Made by a program: the position numbers and the translations under genes. A stretch of 64,000 nt of DNA. It comes from Chaunax sp. Z400. Taxonomy: Eukaryota > Chordata > Actinopteri > Lophiiformes > Chaunacidae. Of the stretch, positions 24,901 to 40,690 are shown piece after piece. The stretch is taken from NCBI GenBank assembly GCA_037577475.1, contig CM075183.1, positions 20,227,781 to 20,291,780 of the forward strand. Reading direction: 5' to 3'. How positions within the stretch are numbered: the first letter of the stretch is position 1; every line of letters starts with the position of its first letter. The notes beneath the pieces are model-generated. The model saw nothing but the letters and a program-made list of their open reading frames with translations, searched no databases and was not told the DNA's origin.

Positions 24901-27900
24901 TCCTCAGACTCAGCTGTGAACTGATCAGAGTCTAAAAACATCGACAGCAGCAACAAAGAGGAAGTCTGAGTGTGCATAAGTGTGTGTTTCAATCTATTGA
25001 TATTTATAATGTAACAATCAAGACAAAATCTCATTTGAAAAAATATTTTTTGGGGGGAGGGCTTTGAAATTGGGCTTAAAAAAAATCTATAACATTTTTA
25101 AACATGTAAAATTAGGTTTAAAAAAAAAAGAAATCAGAAGCTGCACATATACACTTTTTTGTAAACAAACGAATGTATAGAAAGGAAAAATAATGATAAT
25201 GTCCAAATAAAATTTGTGCACAAGTTATATCAAGAGTTAAATTACAGTTAAACTTACTTAGTAAAATTGCACAGACAAATTTAATTAAAATTTTTGGGCC
25301 TTGCTTCAGGTTATAAAAGCACATTCAGTATTAGAAACACTAAAATAACCACAGATCATCTATCAGACATCAGCCTTCCAACATGACAGATCGAACCTAC
25401 AGCAGGTCTGATGGTCACAGTCATCTCAGAAACATGATTCTGACTGGTCAGATTCATCAGCTGTCTAAATATAGCAATATTTTTTACTAAATGACTCGTG
25501 TGCCATGATTAAAATCTGATATGAGATTCTATTATTTTAAAATAGAAAAACTAAACCACCTTTAGTTTATGGATGTCACTCAGTCTGAGCTTCTAGAAAT
25601 CACATGTTATACTAAAGCAGCAGAGATAGAAACAGGGAGAGGGGGGGATGATGATGATGATGATGATGATGATGAAGATAAAGATGATGCAGCTTTTCCT
25701 TCAGGGGTGAAACACTAAGTGGAGCTGAGCCGTCGTTTCTCATCATGACACTGCAGTCCGTGTAAAGTCAACAAGAGACGAGTAAACAGGGTTGTTTATC
25801 CCAACAACAAACCGGCCAAAGAGCACATGGGTTGTAAACAAAGCCAAGCGCACACAAAAACAAGCTTTCTGGAACCAGACAGTCAGACAAAAGAAGTCAA
25901 ATATCGATCTGGAAAAAAACACGAGGATGTGTTGGAATCACACACTAGTCACAACTAGTCTCCAGACAGCAGGGCTACATGATGATGATGATGATGATGG
26001 TGTATCAGAGAGAGCGAAGAAGAGGAGACAGGTAGAGTGACAGTAACCGAAGTTGAGGATGGAGTCGGTACGTTACATGCAATAAAAAAAGCATCGGCTC
26101 CACCATGTGGCCAGGATGATGAAGAGAACTGATGGAATGTAAGAAATGTACAATAGCCTACCTATTCACTGAAAATACGTACTGGCATGAACACAGAATG
26201 ATATTTCAGAATTATACATGTATGTACTCCTTCATTTTCTGGAGAGAATTTTAAAAATAAAGTTTTCACATCTCCATTGATGACATGTTCCTTCTCTAAA
26301 GTCACCAGCAGCCTCCTCCAAAATGTTGCTCTGTTATTAATACAGAGGAGTAAATGCCCGGCTCTGGTTTTCACAGTCCAATGAGTGCCTGGGACGGTTT
26401 CACCAATTAAATGAATTTTCTGAAAAACAAATACCTTCTGCAGGGCAGCAACTGGAAGGCAGCCAAAGTGGCAAAACACACTGAGCAAACCTGTCAGACA
26501 CAGCTACTATTTCACCTTGTTAGTATTTATCTAGAAAGTGCTGGGAATTTGCCACAACAATGCTGGTCTTCACACTTTAATGGGTTACAGCCCGGTGTGT
26601 GTGGTCTTGGAAATGGTGTGCGTGCACCAGCCGCACTGGCTAAGAAAGTGCCTATAATGCTTTCAACCCACACGCTTACACCAGCCATCAAATGAAAAAA
26701 AGACTGCAGAAGACTTCGCCGTAGCATCTGCCTTGACCGTCTGTCAGCTCTCAAAGGTGCAGCGCCAACAAACCGGATAAGTTAGTCAGAAGTTAATCTG
26801 GCTTTAAGCAGCCCTGCCTGCCTCTGCGATTTAGCCACGCTGCAAAACCAACAATGACAGAGATGTCACATTAAATGCAACAAGAGCATATGTACTAAAG
26901 CTCCACCAGCTGATGTGTCTTTGAGCAAGGCGCTCCAGGGAGGCTGACCGCAACCTCTGACCTTCCAGAATTTTTGTACAAGGATCAATAAAGTATCAGA
27001 TTATCAAACCCTTCTAAAAAACCCTTTTAGGAGCAGAGGACTGCTGAATATTTAATTATGTAAAAGCTTTAAGTGTGCAGACCTAAATACCCAGAAAGGG
27101 CCGTTCACGGTTAACTGGAAACCAAAGAAGAGGGACTATGAGGAGATAAAGAACTAAGATTGGTAAAGCAAAAAGCCTTACACTCCTTGCTTTGAATGCA
27201 CATAGAGTTTGGAAGCAAAATTTTTCGACCACCATTGTATATATTTTTTCAGTTAAGGCCGGAAATTACATCAGGGATCCATGTCCCAACTCCAGGACAT
27301 TCACCACTGCTGACCCAAAAGGACACGAAAAGTGGGCTCCAGTAGCTCAGAACCATCTAGATAAGACACAGAAGGTTTGGGATGCTGTTCTGTGGAGCTA
27401 TGACATAAAACTGGAACTTTCTGGGCCTATGGATCAGCGGTATGTCTGTATATGTTGAAAAGAACAGCCTACCTACAGTGAAACATGGCGGTGGCTCAGT
27501 GATGCTCTGGGGCTGCTTTGCTTCCTTGTTGATTTTCCTTCTTGTTTGATTCAATTATTGCAAACAGCTGATAAATAGTATATTTAGGAACCAAAAAAAC
27601 CCCTCATATACAATGGAGGTTGAATAATTTTTATTTACACCAGAAGGTCTTCTATAAGGTAAACGAGTGTTTTGCCAGTTTTGATTGCCAGAACCTGAAC
27701 ATTAGCCAAGACTCTGTCCAGAGGAAACCTTCAGGGTGGTGACAGGAAATGCTGAACTCCTACATCAGATTAAGAGATAGCAATGTCAACTGGTTGGAGT
27801 GTTTAAATGCGCCAACCGTAAAGATGTTTAGCTATTCTTTCATGGGCAATAGTTATAGTAGTTGTACTAATGTACTGTGATTAGAACTCGAACTGAGATT

Positions 27901-28338
27901 TTTTTTATCTGGAAGACCAGTGAGCACATAACTTTGGAGGCTACCGATAGGCTAGCAGGCTAAGCTAGCTAGTTTTCGTCCGTTGGTCAACCCTGCCCTT
28001 CTCACACAAACAAACAAACAGCAAACCAAAGCTAGCAAATAAACCATCAAATTATTTATACATATTTGCGCGGTGTATTAAACCAAACCACAACACAGAC
28101 GCAGCCGGACAGCTTTTGCTAAAAGGCTGCTGTGATGTACAACTTTACGGTGTGTTATTATCATGTTGCCCTGTGAGGTTAGCAAACAGGCTAGCCGAAC
28201 ACCTAGCTAAGCGTCCTGACTCACGAGCCCAGGCACCGGACAAAGGCGCAGCGGAAATACCACCGATAAAGCCGAATCTCAGCTCCTTACCATCGTACAA
28301 ATCGAGGCGATCTTTCGGACTGTCATCAGTATTTCCAT
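18963..28338 (-). CDS. usp12: Ubiquitin-specific protease 12 (USP12/USP46 family), complete, ten exons
   Basis: Exons in transcript order: 28338-28291, 24323-24243, 24136-24053, 23835-23706, 23423-23161, 22960-22884, 22780-22697, 21587-21390, 21186-21108, 19064-18963. All join in phase to give 381 residues (human USP12 has 370). It starts [16 protein letters not shown], which favours USP12 over USP46. The catalytic Cys48 is in FGNTCYCNS, His328 in GPNRGHY, and acidic residues follow in FDDDIVE. Paired zinc-binding cysteines are seen in RCLNCEA and YCEQC. The protein ends [10 protein letters not shown], as USP12 does. From family knowledge, this cysteine protease removes ubiquitin and is activated by WDR48 (UAF1) and WDR20. 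The extra residues are mostly a glycine run between the BOX and zinc-finger segments. It lies divergent to rasl11a. Confidence 0.95.
21345..21372. repeat. (TA)n microsatellite in a usp12 intron
   Basis: About 14 TA units lie some 20 bp beyond the donor of the eighth usp12 exon (21390), on the intron side. Confidence 0.9.
21591..21620. repeat. (GGA)n run at a usp12 splice acceptor
   Basis: On the minus strand this reads as a TCC-rich polypyrimidine tract right before the acceptor of the exon at 21587. It probably serves as that tract. Confidence 0.85.
23268..23294 (-). repeat. Polyglycine-coding run in usp12 (nine Gly)
   Basis: Nine GGA/GGT codons in a row follow a QNGKLVQN segment and precede SEGGDGEGG. 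The usual family sequence here is a short Asn/Glu-rich linker, so the run is a lineage-specific expansion inside the coding exon. Confidence 0.9.
25647..25674. repeat. (GAT)n microsatellite
   Basis: Nine GAT units in usp12 intron 1; a shorter ATG run lies at 25978-26000. Confidence 0.95.
26925..27005 (+). repeat. 3' tail of a SINE-like retroposon
   Basis: TTTGAGCAAGGCGCT, followed 60 bp later by AAGGATCAATAAAGTATC, matches the usual 3' end of many fish SINE copies. The assignment rests on pattern memory only. Confidence 0.5.
27180..27630 (+). mobile_element. Degenerate Tc1/mariner transposase remnant
   Basis: The plus strand translates to [15 protein letters not shown], then GPMDQRYV, and after a frameshift [17 protein letters not shown]. 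These are successive Tc1-like transposase motifs around the second catalytic Asp. A terminal-repeat-like GGTTGAATAATTTTT follows near 27615. Stops and frame breaks show that the copy is dead. It lies in usp12 intron 1. Confidence 0.85.
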
Positions 28339-30332
28339 CCGTAAGCCGCCATGTTGGACCGAACCCCGATGTAGAAATTGTCAGAGCCGATGCGGCTGCA
28401 GAGTTCCGGGGGAGAGCCTTCAGCCCCTTCCTAGTAGGTCGGGTCAAATACACGGAATGGCATACAAGACTTCCGGTCCGGTGTTTCAAAATAATACAAC
28501 AAAGAAACAAATAATTGAGTCAATTGTATTTATTTTTTCAATTAAATTGTGAAACTAATATATTGCCTCAGAGAAAGGACATAAAACTTCAAATTGTTGT
28601 ATATTTTCATCTATTGTAAATTTGTTTTTCTTTTCACAATTTACTGCTGTTTGTTGACTTGAACACTCCCCAACATTTATAATTGACACTACACTACTAC
28701 TGAAACAAAAGCTGTTTTTTTCTTTTTAATTGAGAATCAAACTGACTCCAAAATACACTAGTTCCTATAAGTAAATATATAAATTCTTAAAAATTCCTAT
28801 AAATATTGTTCCTATAAAAAAAGGTTTCTGGCCAGCCCACTTCAGTGTGCCCCCAGTTCACTCAGCCTTTGGGGAATTTGGGATTCCAATAGCATTAGAT
28901 GTATAAAATATATACTCATATTATTTTATATTTGACAATTTTTAAATGTTGATGAATGACGAGGGACAAACTGAGGTACTGCTGCCTAATTTAGTGTTTC
29001 TCAAAATGTCGTTATTCTTCACTTTATCTTCTCTATATAAAATATATCTATATATCTTGCTGTCTTTGTAGCCAATGCAGTGTATAATTTTTTTTACAGA
29101 CTGCTTAAAGTTATGCTTTTTTTGTAACAAATATTTATGCTGAGATTCAATGGTTAAAAATATTGTCTTGTTTTGAAAGGCATTAAAAGTAATTTCCGTT
29201 ATTATTACGCTATATGTGCCAGCTGTGTGACTTTAAGCAGCTGCCTCCTGTCCAGTGGAAGCTGTGAGGGAGTGTCGCCGACGCACTACTTCGTTTCGTT
29301 CGATTCCTCACACTGGACTACAATAGGCGGGCGGTGCTTTGAGGCGCTCAACTGTATGTATGGAAGCTCCTCTGTGTGCAATTTCCACTTTAATAACAAA
29401 ACCAAAGTGAGTGTAGAGGATTCGATTTTAAAGTCATGACTGATTATTTTAAAATTCCAAATTAATACATGAAAAGATCTCTAACTATATGTATATTTAT
29501 CTACACTATCTCTTATTGACTATTGTATCTAATTACTTTAGGTCCGTTTTATTTTTTCAATAAGACATGGCAAATATCAATGTATCAAAAATAAATTAGA
29601 CTTATTTTATCATCAATACTTATATCCTTATATTTAACCTTTTTTTCTTGGTCGTAATGAGCTTCCATAGTTTGATCGTGCGTTGATTCTTTCTAATCTT
29701 TCTGCTGTGTCCAGCAATAAATGAAACTACAATTAAAGTCTAACAGAAATATTTAAATTTCAAATAAAGTACTCTTTAATGACCAATCTGTATTTTCAGT
29801 CTCTTGATGAACAGTTAGTATTATTATAAAAACCTTAACTTCTTGTGTTAGTCCTGAATCACAAACTGGAGAGGAGCCCAATTCATACTGGTCTCACGGG
29901 AATATGAGGGGATGGTTTGAAGTCTCCCTATCTCCCTCCCTCCCTCTCCCTCTCTCCCTCCCTCCCTCTCCCTCTCTCCACAGTCAGACGCATCTGGAAT
30001 CTGGAACCGGAATACTTCTTCTTGCACTTATTAATGTATCTTACATTTAAATCTATGTTAGGTTATATTCTTTTATGGGTAAAATGACGTCCTCTCATTG
30101 CTGAAAAATCCAGAGGGTTCAAACTTTTCTGGAAGAACTGGAGCTCTGAACTGGAATACTTGGAAAATATTTGGAAATTTCGGACTTTTTTTAATTATTT
30201 TTTTTTTAGAGATAATATAAACAACAGGAATAAATTACAGGAGATCCACAACATTTTAGATCTGCACGCTGTTTCCTCGGGGCGGAGGGTTTATTTCAGG
30301 GCAGAGCTGATCTGAGGCCAGAGAGGAGCTAA
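28339..30332. promoter_or_regulatory. Divergent intergenic region between usp12 and rasl11a
   Basis: Both genes start outward from this 2-kb interval, so their promoters must lie in it or in unseen 5' exons. The usp12 side (28340-28480) is richer in G+C, as is a patch at 29260-29350 with a GGCGGGCGG GC-box-like motif and the stretch just before the rasl11a ATG. No TATA box stands out next to either start. A TCCC-rich microsatellite lies at 29921-29979. No coding exon was found. Confidence 0.5.
29921..29979. repeat. (CCCT)n-type pyrimidine microsatellite
   Basis: Interrupted CTCC/CTCT units, about 350 bp upstream of the rasl11a ATG. Confidence 0.9.
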
Positions 30333-34797
<4,465 letters not shown>

Positions 34798-34850
34798 CTG
34801 CAGGACGGGACCCAAAACGTCACGCGGCACAAACTCAGAGCTTCCATGGA

Positions 34851-34856
34851 AATAAA
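34851..34856 (+). terminator. rasl11a: Poly(A) signal of rasl11a
   Basis: AATAAA occurs 54 bases after the stop codon, which would give a very short 3'UTR. Later signals could give longer transcripts. Confidence 0.5.
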
Positions 34857-36015
34857 AATGTTCTTCCTTGATGAAAGGCCTTCATATGGAAGACTTATGA
34901 CTCCTAAGTTTGGGAATTCAAGTCGTTAATGGCATGAAAAGGAATCGGATGATTCTTTCTGTCATGACCGAAGCGTTTTAAAGATGACAGACAGTCAACA
35001 TCAGACGGACGGATAAAGACTGAGTGGAGCTTAAGCTCTTCTCTGTCGGTCTGATGACGCTCATCCCAGGCAGAAAGGATGCTGCTCACACTGAACAAAG
35101 GCTGCTCAACAAACAGCTCATGTTGCGTCAGACACTTGGCCGTAAACTTCCAGACAGCTCGTGTCTCTGTTTCCTTGACTGTACATCAGGACAAAAGTGG
35201 ATTTAATGTCAAATTCTTAAGGACAATTTCATGGAAAAACAGTTGCTTCTAATGTCATGTCATATAATATAATAATCATTTTTCCCACTACCTGTTGCAG
35301 TGAGTGTCCTCTATCCTGATTTTAATAGTGATTTCTTGCAACTGGATGAAGTTTGAAGCATCCCTTTTTCCAGATCTGCTGATTTTCTCCATCCTGTCTG
35401 TTAAAGACTTAGAGTCTCATTAAAAAAGTGGTCTGAACCAGAACAGGAAATGACCCCAAACACGCCAGCATTTGAGGTCTATCAGAGACAAATGCTGACA
35501 TTTGACAGCAGGAAGGGAAGCCTTCTGTAAAAAAACAAATCAAGGACAAACTCCTGATGGGTATGGAAGACGAAGGCTGCCGATAGTAAAATCAAATCAT
35601 TTAATCCTATTGAAATTTAATGTTTTTGTGCACATTGTACAAAATCAAAATCCATAACATAAACTCCAATCAATTATTTCCAAAATAAAAATAGAAAGTT
35701 GATTAACCAAAATTTTCCTGTGTATTCCAGAGGATAACTTTGCCATAATAATTATGAAATTGAACGTAAAATGACTTTTGAAAAGTTTTCTTCACTATTA
35801 AAGTAAACCAGTGGTAGTTGTGGCTATGCTTCAAACAAGAGATGCAATGAAATAACATAATATTAAGTCATATAAAAAAAAGGTTATTTCCACTTCATTT
35901 GACAAAGGGGACATAAAGGCTTGTCTGTCCATCAGTGTTTTAAGGGAGTATGGATCCCTATGTTTCCTCAAAAACTGGTGGACAGAATACAATGAAATTT
36001 CACACATGCTTTGTT

Positions 36016-36360
36016 GGGGCCCTGAACATGTGTTTCTCATAATTGGTCTCTAGTTTTTCCAGTAGCATGGGCATCTGTGTCCCTGAAGACAAATTTTAAA
36101 AATTCTTTAAATAAAATGAGCTTAAATCACTTTTTTTTGGCCTGTATTTAAAAAAAATAATTATTTTTTGTTTATTTAAATTTTATCAAGGGGCCCTGAA
36201 CATGTGTATCTCATAATATAGTTTTATAGTTTTTACAGTAGCGTGGGAATCTGTGTACTTAAAGACAAATTTTTTAAATTACTTTTTTTGGGCCTGAATT
36301 AAATTTAAACTTTGGTCTGAAAAAAATTATATATTTTTTCATTCAAATTTTGTCACACAA
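36016..36360. repeat. Degenerate tandem duplication, unit about 174 bp
   Basis: GGGGCCCTGAACATGTGT occurs at 36016 and again at 36190. Similar sequence follows both: TCTCATAAT, TAGTTTTT, AGTAGC.TGGG, TCTGTGT, GACAAATTTT and GGCCTG.ATT. Confidence 0.8.
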
Positions 36361-37084
36361 CATGCACACAAAAAATGAATAGCAATTTTTAACTTTAGTA
36401 CTGGCAGCCATCAGCTCATTCAGCTTTTTATTCATGTGTTAAACTGCTACGAACACCAGAGTCCATTAATGCTTTGTTTAAGTTACTGGAGGTGTAATTA
36501 GACTTGTTTTAAACGCCTTAATTCATCTTCAAAATGCCCAAACTCCTCCCAAAGCTCTGTCCGATACACTACATACTTGTGAACGCACGTGACTCACATT
36601 TACAAGCCTCAGTTTGCCCATAATTGTGACAAAGCAAACTTTTTCCACCATAGCTCAGCCCAAAGAATCCAAACTATAGGTGTGAAAGAACATTTAATGG
36701 CCTGCAGTCTGCAGGGTATTTCATTTCTATTGTTTCTTTAGTGTTCTCTGGATTTAATGTTGCTTCAGAGGCCTTTGCTTCTCAAAAAGAAGGTATTTCT
36801 TATTTCACAGCTTTGTGGAGACCCTCTTCTCAGCTTGAGCAGTTTTCAGGAAAGACTATACTGCTTGTGTTCATGGTTCTTGTAATAATATAGTCGTTTA
36901 ATTCAGTCTGAAAAGAACGGGGAATTGGGTCAAGTACGTAAAAGGAAGTATAGGGAAGTGTTTTAGTGGTGTTTGTTTTTTCTGCTGTTCTCATGACCTC
37001 TCCTCTCGTCGACACACACACAAAATTCCCAGTAAAGACAAATTCCTCAGCATCTGGGTTTCTGTCTTGGTCAGTGAACTGCCA

Positions 37085-37125
37085 TACACACGCACACGCA
37101 CACACGCACACGCACACGCACACGC

Positions 37126-37171
<46 letters not shown>

Positions 37172-37188
37172 ACACACACAGACACACA
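37085..37188. repeat. (CA)n microsatellite with CG and GA interruptions
   Basis: The left half alternates CACACG-type units; the right half is pure CA with two CAGACA interruptions. Confidence 0.97.
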
Positions 37189-40100
37189 TGCACCCTTGAA
37201 AAATTGTTTGCTGACCCCAGCTGGAGACTTTTAACCCTCTGACCTTTAAAAGCAGCAGGGCTCCATCAGAGTCTGGAAACATGTTGAGATAAAGCTCGTC
37301 AGCTCTCTGTGTATCCAGACAAAAATCCTGAGATGGCATTTGATAAATGCAACACAAAACTAAATCACCGGTGTGTGCATGTATGTGTGTGAGGCCAGGA
37401 TCACTTTCCGCTACTTGATGTCTAATTTCCTTTTCTTTTGAATAACTGAGGAATGCCTCCCAGTAATCTGACATGCTAAATGTGAGTTTATTTGATAGAT
37501 GCAGAGTTAATGTGGCATTTATGGGGCCACATTTAGAAAGTACAGCCTCTGTTCCCTTTTTTGGTAAGGTGAAAAGAGAGACAAAGTCAACTTCTGGATT
37601 CTGTTTCAAAACACAGGAAAATCAGAGCAACATTAACAGTCACTAAATTTCCAGTTCTGCAGCAGAATACTATAATTCAAGGCTACCAAGCAGTTCATTA
37701 CAATTAACTAGACAGGCACAGAAACAATGATGTGATAACTCAGTTGCTGCTGAGTTATTATAATGCTGAACAGAGAGCGACCGTTTGCACGTACAACAGA
37801 CTGAATGTACTTTGAATAGTGTAAATCATTGCTGAATGTTGTGGCTCTATGAACAGTGATGCATAGTTACATACAATCTGAAGTGCAATTGATCGCTATG
37901 TTTTTATGAAAAAAGTCAACATTGTCAGTGACGAACAATGACGATAAACTGATTTGTGATCTCCAACGAGCGTCAGACTGAAGCTGTTTATCACAGTGAG
38001 GAAATTGCGTGTTTTAGTACGAGAACCAATCATTCATCAACCAACATCTTTGCTGCTCAGACTCTTCAGGGAGATTGTGATCAGAGGCATCTGCCTCAAG
38101 CAGCAAGATATATCCCCCAAATGGATTTCAGACACTGGTGGTGGTGGTGGCTGATGACTCTGCTGGGCCTGACGAGGCTTATGTATAAAGTAAGTCAACT
38201 TCTAGATGTTTGTTAAAATAGGTCAACGGTGACTTTTGGTTTAACACGGAGCATGAAGACCGGTCTCCTTGGCAAATATAGTGTGTTTGCTCGACCCATC
38301 CACTGTCACAACCTCCTTCATGTGCAGACTGTTGTGCTCTTTACACAACATTAAGTAGTATATGTAGACATTCTCGTATTAATGGTGGTGGTGACACCAC
38401 ATTGTGGAGAAACAGTAAAACTGTGTGATAGTAAAAAGTGTAGAGTAAAAATGTGATAATTACTCTTCCAAAGCTTCATGGGCTGTTTTTTCTGTTTTAA
38501 ACAGATGATGTAACTGGGCTGTTTCAAGTGTTTTGCTTTTACTTTGTGATCTTGGTAACTTGGGATGATGTCACATACTAAGCCGTTGTAAAATTTAAAC
38601 CTTTAAGACTTAAAAACCAATTATGCAAAGACTAATAGTTGACCTTGCTTGCAGTTCGGAGGTTCTGTCAACAGAATCTATTTAATCAATAATGGGGAAA
38701 AACTGTGTTTAGTTTACTTTATTTTAATATGGACACACAAAAAAACACTTAAACCCCCCCCAACAACCAAAAAAAAGAAATATGTCTGTGCTCTGGATCT
38801 TTTGACCGCTATGGGAAAGCATTTAATCCACATCAGTAGTGTGGAGGACATAACCCAGCTGTATGTCCATGTGTCTTAATGTATCATTCTGCTATCTGTG
38901 GGAGGCAGCAGGAAGTCCTGTCTGGGACGAAGTTAAGACCTCAAACCCAGAGACAGAAAGGAAGGAGCAGATGGCTGCAAGAAGATCCAAGACTTTAGGA
39001 AATAACATAAAATATGACAAAGATAAAAATGATAAGAAAGAGGAGAGTGAATCATAATGTCTCCATATTAAAAGAGTGTTGACAGAAACAGGGAGGGAGG
39101 GAGAAAGAGGAGACAGTGAGAGGCTGTTGAAGGGAGAGAGTCGGACAGAAAAGTATCAGCTTGTTTTGACGGACATAAAACAAGTGAGCATCAGCTTTCC
39201 GCACAAAACACGATACCAAATGTTTGACTCCCCAACACAACAATACTTTTATGAGTGACAGCTAAAAAAAACACTGAAAGGCTAACGCTGCTTTGTGATG
39301 ATTAAAATCAAGAAGCTTAATGTTGTTGATGTGTGTCTTTAGCATTTTAAGGAAGTGGAACGAACAAAGCGCAGAGAGGACCAGAGTTGTAGGGTCGAGA
39401 CTCGGTGGTGAAGCGATAAAGTGTAAAAAGTCTCCGTCCTGTTGCCGAAACTTTTGAAACTTCTCTGCCCCACTTGGGTTGTATCGATGTGGATGTAGAG
39501 GACGTATGGAGGTATGTACGGTTTGAATGGACGTATCCATTTACCTACGCAGAGGGAGCATAAATGGGCCTTAATGCTGCAGGCTTGAGACTCAAAGTGA
39601 GAACAGACCAACTGACCATCAGGGACACTTGCTTCCATAATGAGAACAGAATTTAACCTTATAATCAAATTGCCTATGACTGGTCGTCTTGATGTGTTCG
39701 CCCCATTTCTTACACCATTCTTTAACTGCTTCCTGTCTTGAACTCCAAGAAAAACTTTTGTTTATACCTTTTGGCCTCTTCCTTGAATTCCCTGCTAAAT
39801 GGATGTAAGTATAGGGTTAATGCACAAACATGTGAGGTCTGTCTCTATTTTTGGCTCCAAAGCTCCCAGTGGGCAACACATTTAGCTTCCCATTTCCCCT
39901 CTCTCCATGACCGGTCTCAGTCTTCCCCTCTTCTCATAGTATTTCTTGAGACTAAGAAAGGCAACCAAACCAAGTTTTAACCAGGCCAACAGTAAACTGT
40001 CCAACAATAGTTGAAAGACAGCAGCACTTTTCTAAAAGATGTGGAAATTCTGGTCTGTCTCCAATCCCTCAGTCCGTGTCTTTATCAACAGTTTGTTTTC

Positions 40101-40539
40101 AACCACGTCTCTGCCTGCAACGGCACCTTAGCTCACATCATGTTTTTAAGATAAATGATCTTTGCTTTTGAATCTCGCCACAAATTCTGTGTTGTTGCAA
40201 CTGGAACGCTTTCAAGATAAGCAGCTCTTTCTTGTTAACTTTGGAGGCTGATTCATTGATGAATCACATGGAATAAAAGAGAGAGAGAGATAACTAGCTG
40301 CTGTAAAAGGCCTGTTTAGATTCGGACCGCTTCAGTCTCAGGTCTCAGTCTCCACTTCCATATGTTCTGAACTTTTAGTCCTATAACTAATATAATCATT
40401 GCATTGTGACTTTTGTGCTGGACTTCCGATATTTAGACACAAATTTCAAATCAAACCCCAGAATTCTTCCTGTTTAGCTGTAGTTTTGTCAAAATGCTTT
40501 AGACTAACTTTTAACTAACTCTTGCAATAATGTTAGAAA

Positions 40540-40690
40540 TAGTATGAAAGTTTGGGAAATTGGAAAGACTGATCCCAATATTCTACCTGCATGCTAACAT
40601 ATAGGCCTGTCTACTGCCAATAGATAGTTAGCTGTCGTAGCACAAAGACTGAAAACAGCTAGCTTCGCTACAGATTAAACAAAATTGATC
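40540..40690 (+). repeat. Fragment of the 'GCTTAGCACAAAGACTG' interspersed repeat
   Basis: TAGCACAAAGACTGAAAACA and GCTAGCTTCGC occur in the order seen in better-kept copies at 55195-55560 and 61350-61620. Confidence 0.55.

Larger units (their letters stand above)
24324..28290 (-). other. 4-kb first intron of usp12
   Basis: The intron is bounded by the GT after the exon ending at 28291 and the AG before 24323. It holds GAT and ATG microsatellites, a retroposon-like tail (26925-27005) and a Tc1-like transposon remnant (about 27180-27630). No coding exon is visible. First introns often hold regulatory elements, but I see no specific motif to name. Confidence 0.6.

Noticed and set aside
26162..26488. 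A 108-codon minus-strand frame in usp12 intron 1 considered as a transposase
   Set aside because: I could not match it to any transposase motif; the real Tc1-like motifs lie further on at about 27350-27530.
28116..28514. Long open frames on both strands at the usp12 first exon
   Set aside because: Only the 16 codons 28338-28291 match USP12 and end at a proper donor; the rest is upstream region or intron.
36830..37609. A 259-codon minus-strand open frame
   Set aside because: It runs through the CA microsatellite as Cys-Val repeats, has no recognisable domain, and the flanks show no codon bias or splice support.
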